From CAZJFC01 sp964545245 (GTDB lineage Bacteria > Pseudomonadota > Alphaproteobacteria > Rickettsiales > 21-14-0-20-44-7), in the NCBI GenBank assembly GCA_964545245.1, contig CAZJFC010000007.1, positions 1 through 52,792 of the forward strand: a DNA stretch of 52,792 bases. The letters run 5' to 3'. Of this stretch, positions 16,449-24,739 are shown piece by piece. Numbering within the stretch: the stretch's first letter is position 1; every line of letters begins with the position of its first letter. The notes under the pieces were generated by a model, which was not told the DNA's origin, made no database searches, and saw only the letters and a program-made list of their open reading frames with translations. The translations under genes and the position numbers were made by a program.

Positions 16449-16476
16449 CTTGACTCTGGACTCTTGGTTCTAGGTA
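16449..16476. repeat. Short phrase tract abutting the gdh stop codon
   Basis: Contains imperfect copies of GACTCTGGACTCT and TTCTAGGTAC, ending at the gdh TAG (16479-16477). It follows the style of the other tracts but is less regular. Confidence 0.5.
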
Positions 16477-19400
16477 CTAAACAGTTAACGTTTCGATGCG
16501 TTTCACGGCAGCGGCGAACATCGCGAGGTCGAACTGGCCGGATGTCCTTAGCTCGTGAATCAATTTATCGTGGCGTTCCAGCGCGGCGGCGTTCTGCTTC
16601 AGCCATTGCTCAAAACAATTGGTCTTACCGCATTTGACTGCTTCCGCGGCAATTTTTCGCTGCTGGTCGAACAGTGAATCGGTGAGGTTGGAGATCGCGA
16701 GGCGCTGCCAGTAGGTTTCTGCCGGAAGCTCCTGCGCGGCGGTTTTGAGCCAGGTGAATTTTAGCCGTTCGCCGACCTGGAAGTAAATTTTCCCCACAAC
16801 CGCTACCGGTTGTTTGCTGGCTTTGGAAACCAGAGCGATATCGCCAGCGGAGGCGAGGACATCGAGGCTGACGACTTTTTTCGCGAGTGCGGCAGGAACG
16901 CCTTTCGAGGTGAGGGCGTCAACTTGCCCGGAGATTTGCCCGGCAAGGGTTTTGTTGATGATTGAATCGAATTTCCTGCGGAACTCCTCAATCGCGCCTG
17001 CATATTCGTTTATCGCTTTTTCAACGTTCAGCGGTTGCGGCAGGTTGCGCAGCAGCCATAACGTGAAGCGCTCCACGAATTTGCTTATCTGCACATACAT
17101 CTCATATTGCAGGCTGGAATCCACCTTGCTGTCGAGCGATTCGATCTCCTGCCACAAATCGCGCAGTTTGAACGCGTCGCGCGTAACCGTATAACCGCGG
17201 GCAATATCCGCCGCGCTTAAGCCGGTATCACGCATGACCTTGTGGAAAAAAGTCGAACCCGCGCGGTTCACGATCGAGTTAGTAACGAAGGTCGCGACAA
17301 TCTCGCGGCGGAGTTTGTGGCCTTCAATTTCCGCGCTGTATTTCTTTTGCATTTCTGCCGGGAAGTAACGCATGAGGTCATGCTTGAAATATTCCTGGTC
17401 CGGCAGGTTGGAAGCCAGCAATTCATTGTAAATCCAGATCTTGCTGTAGGCGAGAAGCACCGCAAGTTCAGGACGCGTGAACGCTTTTTTCGCGGTGAGG
17501 CGTTTGCTGATCTCCTCATCGCCCGGCAGGTATTCGATCCCGCGGTTGAGCAGCCCGATGCTCTCAAGCTGGTGGATGAGCGCGCGCTGCGATTCAACGC
17601 GGCTTAAGCCCTGATATTCGGAAACCGAAAGTGCCTGGGTTTGCAGGTAGTTGTCACGCAATACGAGCGCGGCGACATCATCCGTCATTTTTTCAAGCAG
17701 CTTATCGCGCGAGGCGAGGTTGAGTTTTTTCTTCTCAACTGCTGCGGCAAGTGCGATTTTAATGTTCACCTCGTGGTCGGAGCAGTCAACGCCTGCGGAA
17801 TTATCAATCGCGTCGGTGTTGATGCGCCCGCCGCGTTTGGCGTATTCGATGCGGCCAAGCTGGGTGCAGCCTAGGTTGCCGCCTTCACCCACTACTTTGC
17901 AGCGCAGCTCGCCGCCGTTGACGCGCAGGTTGTCATTGTTCTTGTCGCCCACATCGCGGTTGGATTCGGACTCGGCCTTGACATAGGTGCCGATGCCGCC
18001 GTTCCACAGAAGGTCAACCGGTGATTTGAGGATGGCGCGGATAAGCTCGTCAGGCGAAAGTTCATTCTCCCTGATGGAAAGCGCGGCTTTAATTTCCGGT
18101 GTGAGCTTGATTGTTTTCTCGGAGCGTTTGAAAATGCCGCCGCCTTTGGAGATGAGTTTTTTGCCATAATCCTCCCAGCTTGAGCGCGGGAGTTTGAACA
18201 GGCGCTCACGCTCAATATATGATTTCGCCGCATCCGGGTTAGGGTCGAGGAAGATATGCATATGGTTGAACGCCGCGACAAGGCGGATATGTTTTGAAAG
18301 GAGCATGCCGTTGCCGAACACGTCACCGGCCATATCGCCGACGCCTGCCACGGTGAAATCCTGCGTTTGCGTATCGATGCCGATCTCGCGGAAGTGGCGC
18401 ATAACCGAGATCCAGCCGCCGCGCGCGGTGATGGCCATGCCTTTATGGTCATAACCCGCTGAGCCGCCGGATGCGAACGCGTCGCCCAGCCAGAACTTGT
18501 ATTCCGCCGAAATACCGTTCGCGATGTCCGAGAATGTGGCAGTGCCTTTATCGGCTGCAACAACGAGGTAAGGGTCGTCGGAGTCTTTGCGCACGACATT
18601 TTTCGGGGCGGCTATCTTGTTGTTCACGATGTTGTCGGTAACGTCAAGGATGCCGTGCAGGAAGGTTTTATAGCATTCGATGCCCTGTTTCAGTTTCGCG
18701 TCGCGGTCTTCCGGCGCTTGCGCTTTCACCACGAAGCCGCCTTTGGAGCCGACGGGAACGATAACCGAGTTCTTCACCATCTGGGCTTTCATCAGGCCGA
18801 GAATCTCGGTACGGAAATCCTCATGGCGGTCAGACCAGCGCAGGCCGCCGCGCGCAACCGTGCCGCCGCGGAGGTGGATGCCTTCAACCTCGGTGCTGTA
18901 AACGAACACTTCATAAAGCGGGTGCGGGAGCGGCAGGTCAGGGACGAGCTTTGCGTCAAACTTGAAGGAGATATAGTTTTTATTGAGGAAGAAATTGGTG
19001 CGGATGGTCGCGCGGATAGTATCAAGGAAGCGGCGGAAGGCGCGGTCCTCGTTGAGGTTTGATACGTTCGCGAGTTTTTCCTCAATTTCCGAAATGATTT
19101 TTTGCGGGTTGCGTTTCTTGAGCGCCGGGTCGAAATTCTCATGGAACAGGCGCACGAGGTCTTTCGAGATTGAAGCCTGCGCCGCGAGCGTATCAAGGAA
19201 AAAAGGCAGGCCGAGTTTGAGGCCGACTTGCCTTAAATAACGCGAATAACCGCGCAGGAGAACAACATCGCGCCAAGGGAGGTTAGCATAAAGGACGAGC
19301 TTGTTAAGCTGGTCATTTTCGATTTCGCCGCCGAGGACTTTCTCAAATGCGGTTTCAAAAATCTTCTTCACTTCGCTGATGTTTACCTGTTGCCCGTTCA

Positions 19401-21189
19401 TTACCTGTGTCTGGAAATCACGCAGGCGGACGACGGTTTCCGTTCCCGCAGGCCGGGTTGTATATGGTTTTTCGGTGAGCACGCGCAAGCCCATATTTTC
19501 CAGCACCGGGAGGATGTCGGAAAGGGAAATCGCGCTGAGCGGGTTATAAACCTTAAGATGTATGATACCGGCCACAACGTCGTCCGGCTGCTGGTAGAAT
19601 TCAACCTGTATCTTGTTTTCGGCGAGGGCGCTTTCTATCTTGATGATGTCGAACACCGCGTTTTTGCCGGTATGGGTGGCTATATAATCCTTAGGGAAGG
19701 CGCTCTCATATTTTATGGCAAGCTCGGTTCCCTTGCGTTCGCCCAGTTCGCTGTTGAGGTAATTGAGCAATTCGTCCGACCATAGATTCGCGGCCTCGGC
19801 GATTTTCTGCTGAAGCTCGGTCAGGTTATAATCCGCAATGCCGTTATTCGGGGTGATGATAAGATGCAGGCGCGAAAGCGGGGAGTCGGTTATCTGGGTG
19901 TAATATTCCGTAACCGTGCCGTTGAAGGCTTTTTCCAGAATCGCCTGAATCTTGAAACGCATGGAAGTATCGAATTTTTCTTTCGGCACGAAGATAAGGC
20001 AGGAAAGGAAGCGGTCAAACCTGTCGCGGCGGACGAAGAAGCCGACATCCGGGCGCTCGGAAAGCTTAAGGATGGAAAGCGTGTTCTCAAGGAGCTGTTC
20101 GGCGCTGCACTGGAAAATTTCGTCGCGCGGGTAAGCGTCGAGGATGAGCTGCGCGATTTTCGCCGAGTGGCTGCTGCGGATAAAGCCCGATTTTTCCTGC
20201 ACGTATTTCGCCTTCTGGCGGATGACCGGAATCTGGCTGGTGGTCTGGTAATATGCGCTGGAAGCGAACAGGCCGAAGAAGCGGTGCTCACCGGTGAGTT
20301 TGCCGTTGGAATTGAATTTCTTCACGCTTATCACATCCATGAACACGCTGCGGTGAACCAGCGCCTTGGTGTTGGATTTCGTGATCTCCAGCATTTGCGA
20401 TTTGTTGGTGGAACTTAATTCCCTGAGCAGTTCCGCCGAGCCGTCAAGCTGGGAGCGGAGCAGGCCAAGCCCGGAATTCACGACCGGTTTTAACTTGTCG
20501 GAGTTTTGCTGGAGGTCATAATTCGCATAACCCAGGAAGGTGAAATGGTTGTCGGATATCCATTTCAGGAAGTCGATGGTTTCGGTAACTTCTTCATCCT
20601 CGAAGCCCATCACGTCGTTATTAAGGGCAACAATTGCCTCCTGCACCTTGCCGAGCATTTTGTGCCAGTCATCCACCGTGGCGTAAAGCGCCTGAAACAC
20701 TTTGCCAAGGGCTGTCAGGATATCTTTCTGCTGGGCTTTGGTGGTGGAGCTTATTTCAAGATAGATCAGCGATTCATCCTGACCGGTTGCCGAGAAGCTG
20801 CTGAACTTGCCGGAGGCATCGCGCTTGACGCGCAATACCGGGTGGAAAATCTCATAGATACGGAAATTCTGGCGGGTGATCTCCGCGATCACGGAATCGA
20901 CAAGGAAGGTTTTGTCGTTGTTCAGGACCTTGATTATGGTGCGCGGGCGCTTGTCATCTTCCGGCAGGGAAATTTCAACCTTTGGCTTGCCGGGTTCGCG
21001 CGTCCGGAAAAACGCAAAAGCTTCTTTTGCTTTTTCAACAGGAAGGCCGGCTTTCGCCGCTGTGCCGCCCGCAGGCGAGAAAAACGAATTCAGGAATTCA
21101 TTGAACTCAGGGGAAGGGTTTTTCGCCGCAACTGCCTTAGGGCGCTTTTTATTGTTTTGTTCCGTTTTGTACGCTAGGTTTTTTGACAT
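16477..21189 (-). CDS. gdhB: NAD-dependent glutamate dehydrogenase, large type
   Basis: Oxidatively deaminates glutamate to 2-oxoglutarate, feeding amino-acid carbon into the TCA cycle. At 1570 residues it belongs to the roughly 180-kDa GDH class common in alphaproteobacteria and pseudomonads. The N-terminal half holds ACT-like regulatory segments (DKTFLVDSVIAEITRQNFRI); the catalytic domain begins near residue 740 with RGGTVARGGLRWSDRHEDFR and has KAQMVKNSVIVPVGSKGGF with the catalytic lysine near residue 813; the NAD domain includes GGGNLGCTQ-like VGEGGNLGCTQLGR. The ATG at 21189 is used, since two codons further upstream the frame offers only TTG. It is divergent from the CysQ-like gene with about 30 bases between start codons. 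Confidence 0.95.
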   Translation of the reverse strand: MSKNLAYKTEQNNKKRPKAVAAKNPSPEFNEFLNSFFSPAGGTAAKAGLPVEKAKEAFAFFRTREPGKPKVEISLPEDDKRPRTIIKVLNNDKTFLVDSVIAEITRQNFRIYEIFHPVLRVKRDASGKFSSFSATGQDESLIYLEISSTTKAQQKDILTALGKVFQALYATVDDWHKMLGKVQEAIVALNNDVMGFEDEEVTETIDFLKWISDNHFTFLGYANYDLQQNSDKLKPVVNSGLGLLRSQLDGSAELLRELSSTNKSQMLEITKSNTKALVHRSVFMDVISVKKFNSNGKLTGEHRFFGLFASSAYYQTTSQIPVIRQKAKYVQEKSGFIRSSHSAKIAQLILDAYPRDEIFQCSAEQLLENTLSILKLSERPDVGFFVRRDRFDRFLSCLIFVPKEKFDTSMRFKIQAILEKAFNGTVTEYYTQITDSPLSRLHLIITPNNGIADYNLTELQQKIAEAANLWSDELLNYLNSELGERKGTELAIKYESAFPKDYIATHTGKNAVFDIIKIESALAENKIQVEFYQQPDDVVAGIIHLKVYNPLSAISLSDILPVLENMGLRVLTEKPYTTRPAGTETVVRLRDFQTQVMNGQQVNISEVKKIFETAFEKVLGGEIENDQLNKLVLYANLPWRDVVLLRGYSRYLRQVGLKLGLPFFLDTLAAQASISKDLVRLFHENFDPALKKRNPQKIISEIEEKLANVSNLNEDRAFRRFLDTIRATIRTNFFLNKNYISFKFDAKLVPDLPLPHPLYEVFVYSTEVEGIHLRGGTVARGGLRWSDRHEDFRTEILGLMKAQMVKNSVIVPVGSKGGFVVKAQAPEDRDAKLKQGIECYKTFLHGILDVTDNIVNNKIAAPKNVVRKDSDDPYLVVAADKGTATFSDIANGISAEYKFWLGDAFASGGSAGYDHKGMAITARGGWISVMRHFREIGIDTQTQDFTVAGVGDMAGDVFGNGMLLSKHIRLVAAFNHMHIFLDPNPDAAKSYIERERLFKLPRSSWEDYGKKLISKGGGIFKRSEKTIKLTPEIKAALSIRENELSPDELIRAILKSPVDLLWNGGIGTYVKAESESNRDVGDKNNDNLRVNGGELRCKVVGEGGNLGCTQLGRIEYAKRGGRINTDAIDNSAGVDCSDHEVNIKIALAAAVEKKKLNLASRDKLLEKMTDDVAALVLRDNYLQTQALSVSEYQGLSRVESQRALIHQLESIGLLNRGIEYLPGDEEISKRLTAKKAFTRPELAVLLAYSKIWIYNELLASNLPDQEYFKHDLMRYFPAEMQKKYSAEIEGHKLRREIVATFVTNSIVNRAGSTFFHKVMRDTGLSAADIARGYTVTRDAFKLRDLWQEIESLDSKVDSSLQYEMYVQISKFVERFTLWLLRNLPQPLNVEKAINEYAGAIEEFRRKFDSIINKTLAGQISGQVDALTSKGVPAALAKKVVSLDVLASAGDIALVSKASKQPVAVVGKIYFQVGERLKFTWLKTAAQELPAETYWQRLAISNLTDSLFDQQRKIAAEAVKCGKTNCFEQWLKQNAAALERHDKLIHELRTSGQFDLAMFAAAVKRIETLTV

Positions 21190-21216
21190 GATCAAAATCT
21201 GGAATTGAGGTTGAAA

Positions 21217-21954
21217 TTGGTGGATATTATTAAATTAACAGAGATTGCAAGGCAAGCGGGAAAGATAATACTGGGGTATTATGAAACCGGCTATGACCTA
21301 ACCCGCAAGGAAGATAAGTCGCCCGTGACAGAAGCGGATATCGCGGCTGATAAATACATCGTTTCCGAATTGAACCGGCATTTCCCGAATATCCCCGTTG
21401 TTTCGGAAGAAGGGGCAAAACCCGCGCAGGGGGCTGATTCCTTCTTTCTGGTTGACCCGCTGGACGGCACAAGAAGCTTCATCCGCAGGGATGGCCAGTT
21501 TACCGTAAATATCGGCCTTGTCGAGGGGAAAAAGGCCAGAATGGGCGTTATTTACATCCCCGTCAGCAATGAGATGTATTACGGCGACGGCACGCGCGCC
21601 TTTAAGGACGGCAACGAAATCCGCGCCCGCAAATGCCCGGAGCAGGATGTGGTGGTGGTCGCAAGCCACAGCCACCTTGACCCGGTGACCAAGGATTATA
21701 TCGAGGAATTGCAGAAAACCTATCCCGCGCTTAAATGGAGCAGCGCCTCAAGCTCACTCAAATTCTGCGTGCTGGCGGAGGGCAAGGCAGATATTTACCC
21801 GCGCTTCGGCCCGACGATGGAGTGGGACACGGCGGCAGGGCAGGCGATTTTGCAATCAGCCGGGGGCAGGGTGGAAACGCCTGAAGGCGAGGAATTCACC
21901 TATGCCAAAAGCGCAGACTGGAAGAATGGTAATTTTGTGGCGTTTGGGAGATAG
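21217..21954 (+). CDS. cysQ: 3'(2'),5'-bisphosphate nucleotidase, CysQ-like
   Basis: Inositol-monophosphatase-fold enzyme, most likely removing the 3' phosphate of PAP, the by-product of PAPS use; this fits the sulfate locus in the same window. Metal-binding motifs are visible: EEGAKP (Glu), DPLDGTRSF, and WDTAAGQAIL near the C-terminus; the N-terminal DKSPVTEADIAAD is typical of CysQ. The start is uncertain: TTG at 21205 or 21217 or GTG at 21220 are all in frame, and GAGG at 21207-21210 fits 21217 or 21220. Inositol monophosphatase is the alternative, less likely given DKSPVTEAD and the context. Confidence 0.85.
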   Translation: MVDIIKLTEIARQAGKIILGYYETGYDLTRKEDKSPVTEADIAADKYIVSELNRHFPNIPVVSEEGAKPAQGADSFFLVDPLDGTRSFIRRDGQFTVNIGLVEGKKARMGVIYIPVSNEMYYGDGTRAFKDGNEIRARKCPEQDVVVVASHSHLDPVTKDYIEELQKTYPALKWSSASSSLKFCVLAEGKADIYPRFGPTMEWDTAAGQAILQSAGGRVETPEGEEFTYAKSADWKNGNFVAFGR

Positions 21955-21976
21955 TCTGTGGTCTGTAGCACTGTAG
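21952..21976. repeat. Short tandem phrase tract (GTCTGTGGTCTGTAG)
   Basis: The word GTCTGT(G/A)G is repeated starting at the stop codon of the CysQ-like gene and running into the family B unit at 21975. Same word as 16331-16366. Confidence 0.7.
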
Positions 21977-22020
21977 CTCCCTCTCCTATGAGGAGAGGGG
22001 TGCTCTTGATAGGGGGGAGA
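21975..22020. repeat. Family B palindromes
   Basis: CTCTCCTATGAGGAGAG followed by a half unit CTTGATAGGGGGGAG. It lies between the CysQ-like gene and the convergent zincin-like gene. Confidence 0.8.
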
Positions 22021-22052
22021 ATTAAGTAGGCCATTCAGGAGAGGGTAATTTC

Positions 22053-23147
22053 CTATAATTCTCTTGAATCAATCTCAGGCAGGGATTTTTCCATACGGTT
22101 TTGCCAACTGTTCTCAGGGTGGCCGGAGCCATAATGGTGCCGGAGAAGCTTTCGTTCGATTGCTTCATAGTGCTGGTGGAATTCCTGCTGGATCCGGGCG
22201 GTTCCGGGGTTGAGGCTATACCCATGTTCGATGCGGTTTTTGATGGCCGCGGCAAAGCTGTTACAAGCATTGGCGTATTTTTCAGGGAAGTCTTCGCTGG
22301 TTACCTTACCTGCATTTGTAAAACCTCCAAGATGGTGGTGTTGTACCCAGTGTGACCCCAGAGCCTCCTTAAGAATCCCGATTTTTTTACCGTCCGGCGG
22401 TGATTCCAGATATATTTCCAGAGCACAACCAGCCACTTTCTCAAAGAAAGCCGCTATCATTGAATCTTTGGGCATTCTGCCCGTATAAAAATCCGCTGCC
22501 ATATCGCCAAATAATTCTTCCGCGATTTGATTATCCTCATAAAGCCATGACCGGCGGAACTGTTCACCGAACCGTGAAAAATACCCTTCCCCGGAATGAT
22601 TAGTCTGATGGAATTCGGCAAGTAATGCCACTCTGAACAAGGCGCTGTTCGAAAGCAGATTGGCTCCTATTCCGTCAAGATGATGGGCTATTTCATGAGC
22701 CAGCGTGTTGTCGGTGCAGGATTCGGCATAGCCGGGGAAGTAAAGATTTATGCCGTGTGAGATTTTTATTTCTTCGCCATCTTCATATTCACCATATACA
22801 GCTTCTCCCATTTTGAATTTTTTCCGCCCATCCGTGAGATTACTTTCCGGCTCTTGTTTGATGCCTATATGTGCATCAGGAAGGTTGGCAAAATAATGGA
22901 GCAAATCTATATTGCCGCTTGCCGCAATTTCCTCTGCCTCATCATAAAACCTTGACAGAACCGTTAGATGGTATGGTGAAAGCCTGGTGTAAGGTTCCTG
23001 ACTCAAAAATTTATTTAATTGTGCCGGTTCGGAGCCTTCAATATTCGGGTTCCGGGATGCCCTGTAAAGAAGCAATGAAATTTCGCCGGGAAGCTCTATT
23101 TCAACATCCCATAAAAGAATAGGCAGCCGCTTTATGGCTTCATCCAT
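22053..23147 (-). CDS. Zinc-metallopeptidase-like protein (HExxH)
   Basis: A 364-residue protein without clear signal peptide. Residues near 150 give AHEIAHHLDGIG, an HExxH zinc site with a typical preceding helix; AEELFGDMAADFYTGR near residue 210 offers a third ligand Glu in a gluzincin-like spacing of about 55 residues. The HEIAHHLD form recalls lethal-factor-like and related small peptidase domains, but I cannot name a family. The N-terminal 100 residues are unassigned. It stands alone between repeats and the reductase gene, so context does not reveal a substrate. Confidence 0.6.
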   Translation of the reverse strand: MDEAIKRLPILLWDVEIELPGEISLLLYRASRNPNIEGSEPAQLNKFLSQEPYTRLSPYHLTVLSRFYDEAEEIAASGNIDLLHYFANLPDAHIGIKQEPESNLTDGRKKFKMGEAVYGEYEDGEEIKISHGINLYFPGYAESCTDNTLAHEIAHHLDGIGANLLSNSALFRVALLAEFHQTNHSGEGYFSRFGEQFRRSWLYEDNQIAEELFGDMAADFYTGRMPKDSMIAAFFEKVAGCALEIYLESPPDGKKIGILKEALGSHWVQHHHLGGFTNAGKVTSEDFPEKYANACNSFAAAIKNRIEHGYSLNPGTARIQQEFHQHYEAIERKLLRHHYGSGHPENSWQNRMEKSLPEIDSREL

Positions 23148-23227
23148 CGGATGAAGATAATGAAGTATTGTGAACAGGGTGTTACAGCGGTGTTAAATTA
23201 ATGTTACATTATGCCTTGAAGCTCGCC

Positions 23228-24253
23228 CTATGCCGCGTTTTGCGCCTTAAGGCCAAGGGATTGCAGTGAACGCTCTATCCACAGCGAGGTGAGTTTTTCC
23301 TGCAAACCGTTCTGGCGCAGGCGTTCGTTGAGGAAGCTGAAATCCACGCAATCAAGCGGCTGGTCCTGGTTGAAGCAGGAATAGACGAAGCTTTCCTTGC
23401 CGGTTTCCGGGTCGACATGGCGCTGGAGACATTGCGCGCAAATTTCCTTCATCATGCATTGCATAGGCGAGTTGATGGAGCCGATAGCGATATGGCCGGG
23501 CTTGAGATATTGCTTAAGCTGGTTGTGGCGAGCAAAGGCAACCGCCGCCATCATGCGGTCGGAGCCGATGGTGACTATATGCTCGACATCCTGCGTATTG
23601 ATTTTCTGCTCGCCCAGATCACCTTTCGCATAGGCTTCGATGGCCTGCACGATGTTGCCGGTAAAAAAGCGGTCATCCGGGCGGTTGGGCGCGAAATCGG
23701 CAGGTTCGTCACAGCACCAGATAACCACGTCCGAAGCGGCTTCAATTTCTTCAATTTTATAGCGGTCGGCTGGTTTTTTATAGCCCGCGAAATAAAGCAC
23801 TTTGCTGCCCGCTGCGCGTAAAGCCTTGCCGATCGAGAACAGCACCGCGTTGCCCAGACCGCCACCAACCAGCATCACGGTTTCATGCGCGGGGATTTCG
23901 GTCGGGGTGCCTGTCGGCCCCATTAAAACAACCGGTTCGCCTTTTTTAAGATGCGCGCAAAGGTTTGAGCTTCCGCCCATTTCAAGCACGATAGTGCTCA
24001 TTAAACCCTGTTCCTTGTCAACCCATGCTCCGGTTAAGGCCAAACCTTCCATAGCCAGAGTGGTGCCGTCCGCCGCGACCGGGGCGAATGCTTCATAGTT
24101 TTGCAGGCGGTAGAACTGGCCGGGCTGGAAATTATTCGCTGCAAGCGGGGCTTTCACGATGACCTCGATGATGTTCGGCGTAAGGCGCACGACATCATGC
24201 ACGGTGGCGCGAAGCTGCTCATTGATTTTTGCGAAAAATTCCTGCGGGTCCAT
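23228..24253 (-). CDS. FAD/NAD(P)-binding reductase subunit with C-terminal Cys cluster
   Basis: A 341-residue protein with the ferredoxin-NADP reductase fold: FAD-binding PGQFYRLQNYE near residue 60, NAD-binding VMLVGGGLGNAVLFSIGKAL near 150, and a C-terminal stretch with CMMKEICAQCLQRH and a later SYCF-like VYSCFNQ plus LDCVDF, arranged like the [2Fe-2S]-binding tail of PyrK and of NfnA-type subunits. ATG 24253 is chosen over GTG 24259. It lies on the same strand as, and about 480 bases downstream of, the GltD-like gene, so I infer that the two products form a flavin/iron-sulfur complex acting on NAD(P)H and ferredoxin. The electron partners are unknown. Confidence 0.75.
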   Translation of the reverse strand: MDPQEFFAKINEQLRATVHDVVRLTPNIIEVIVKAPLAANNFQPGQFYRLQNYEAFAPVAADGTTLAMEGLALTGAWVDKEQGLMSTIVLEMGGSSNLCAHLKKGEPVVLMGPTGTPTEIPAHETVMLVGGGLGNAVLFSIGKALRAAGSKVLYFAGYKKPADRYKIEEIEAASDVVIWCCDEPADFAPNRPDDRFFTGNIVQAIEAYAKGDLGEQKINTQDVEHIVTIGSDRMMAAVAFARHNQLKQYLKPGHIAIGSINSPMQCMMKEICAQCLQRHVDPETGKESFVYSCFNQDQPLDCVDFSFLNERLRQNGLQEKLTSLWIERSLQSLGLKAQNAA

Positions 24254-24321
24254 GGCCACGGAATATAAGGCAAACCGCCGCCTGATGCAAGGAAATTACG
24301 GGTAAATTTTCAGGTTTTCGC

Positions 24322-24681
24322 CTATCTGGAATAACCCGAAGGCTCATTATTCTTGCCGTTCTGGACGGATTGCGCCTGCTCCCTTAATGCATCTATGCTG
24401 CCGCTTAAGGTCTCACGCGCGTTCTGGACATAGGTTTCGATATTCAGCTTTGCCGTTGCCTCGCCCCAGATTGAGTTGCTTTGCAAGCCTTCATTGGCGC
24501 GGACAAGCTTATCAATTTGCGAAGTGATAAGCTGCTGGTCTTCCGGTTTTAATACAGAATATTTTGAGCCGGGGACTGTAGATATCTCGGCAGAACTGGC
24601 ATAACCACCGCCAATATTGCCAAGAGCATGCTCAACCAGCCCTTTTGCGTGAATAAGTGTTGAAGTATGTAAATCCAGCAT
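24322..24681 (-). CDS. Small hypothetical protein
   Basis: A 119-residue hydrophilic, mostly helical protein with no cysteine, signal peptide or membrane segment. I do not recognise it. It lies between the two oxidoreductase subunit genes on the same strand, with 58 bases to the GltD-like stop and 68 to the reductase start. The internal segment KLNIETYVQNARETLSGSI predicts an amphipathic helix. A role in the complex is possible but not shown. Confidence 0.6.
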   Translation of the reverse strand: MLDLHTSTLIHAKGLVEHALGNIGGGYASSAEISTVPGSKYSVLKPEDQQLITSQIDKLVRANEGLQSNSIWGEATAKLNIETYVQNARETLSGSIDALREQAQSVQNGKNNEPSGYSR

Positions 24682-24739
24682 AGTTTCAGCCCCTTAATGC
24701 TTGTTAAAGGCATTATGGCAGCTAAAAATTAAAGAGTGG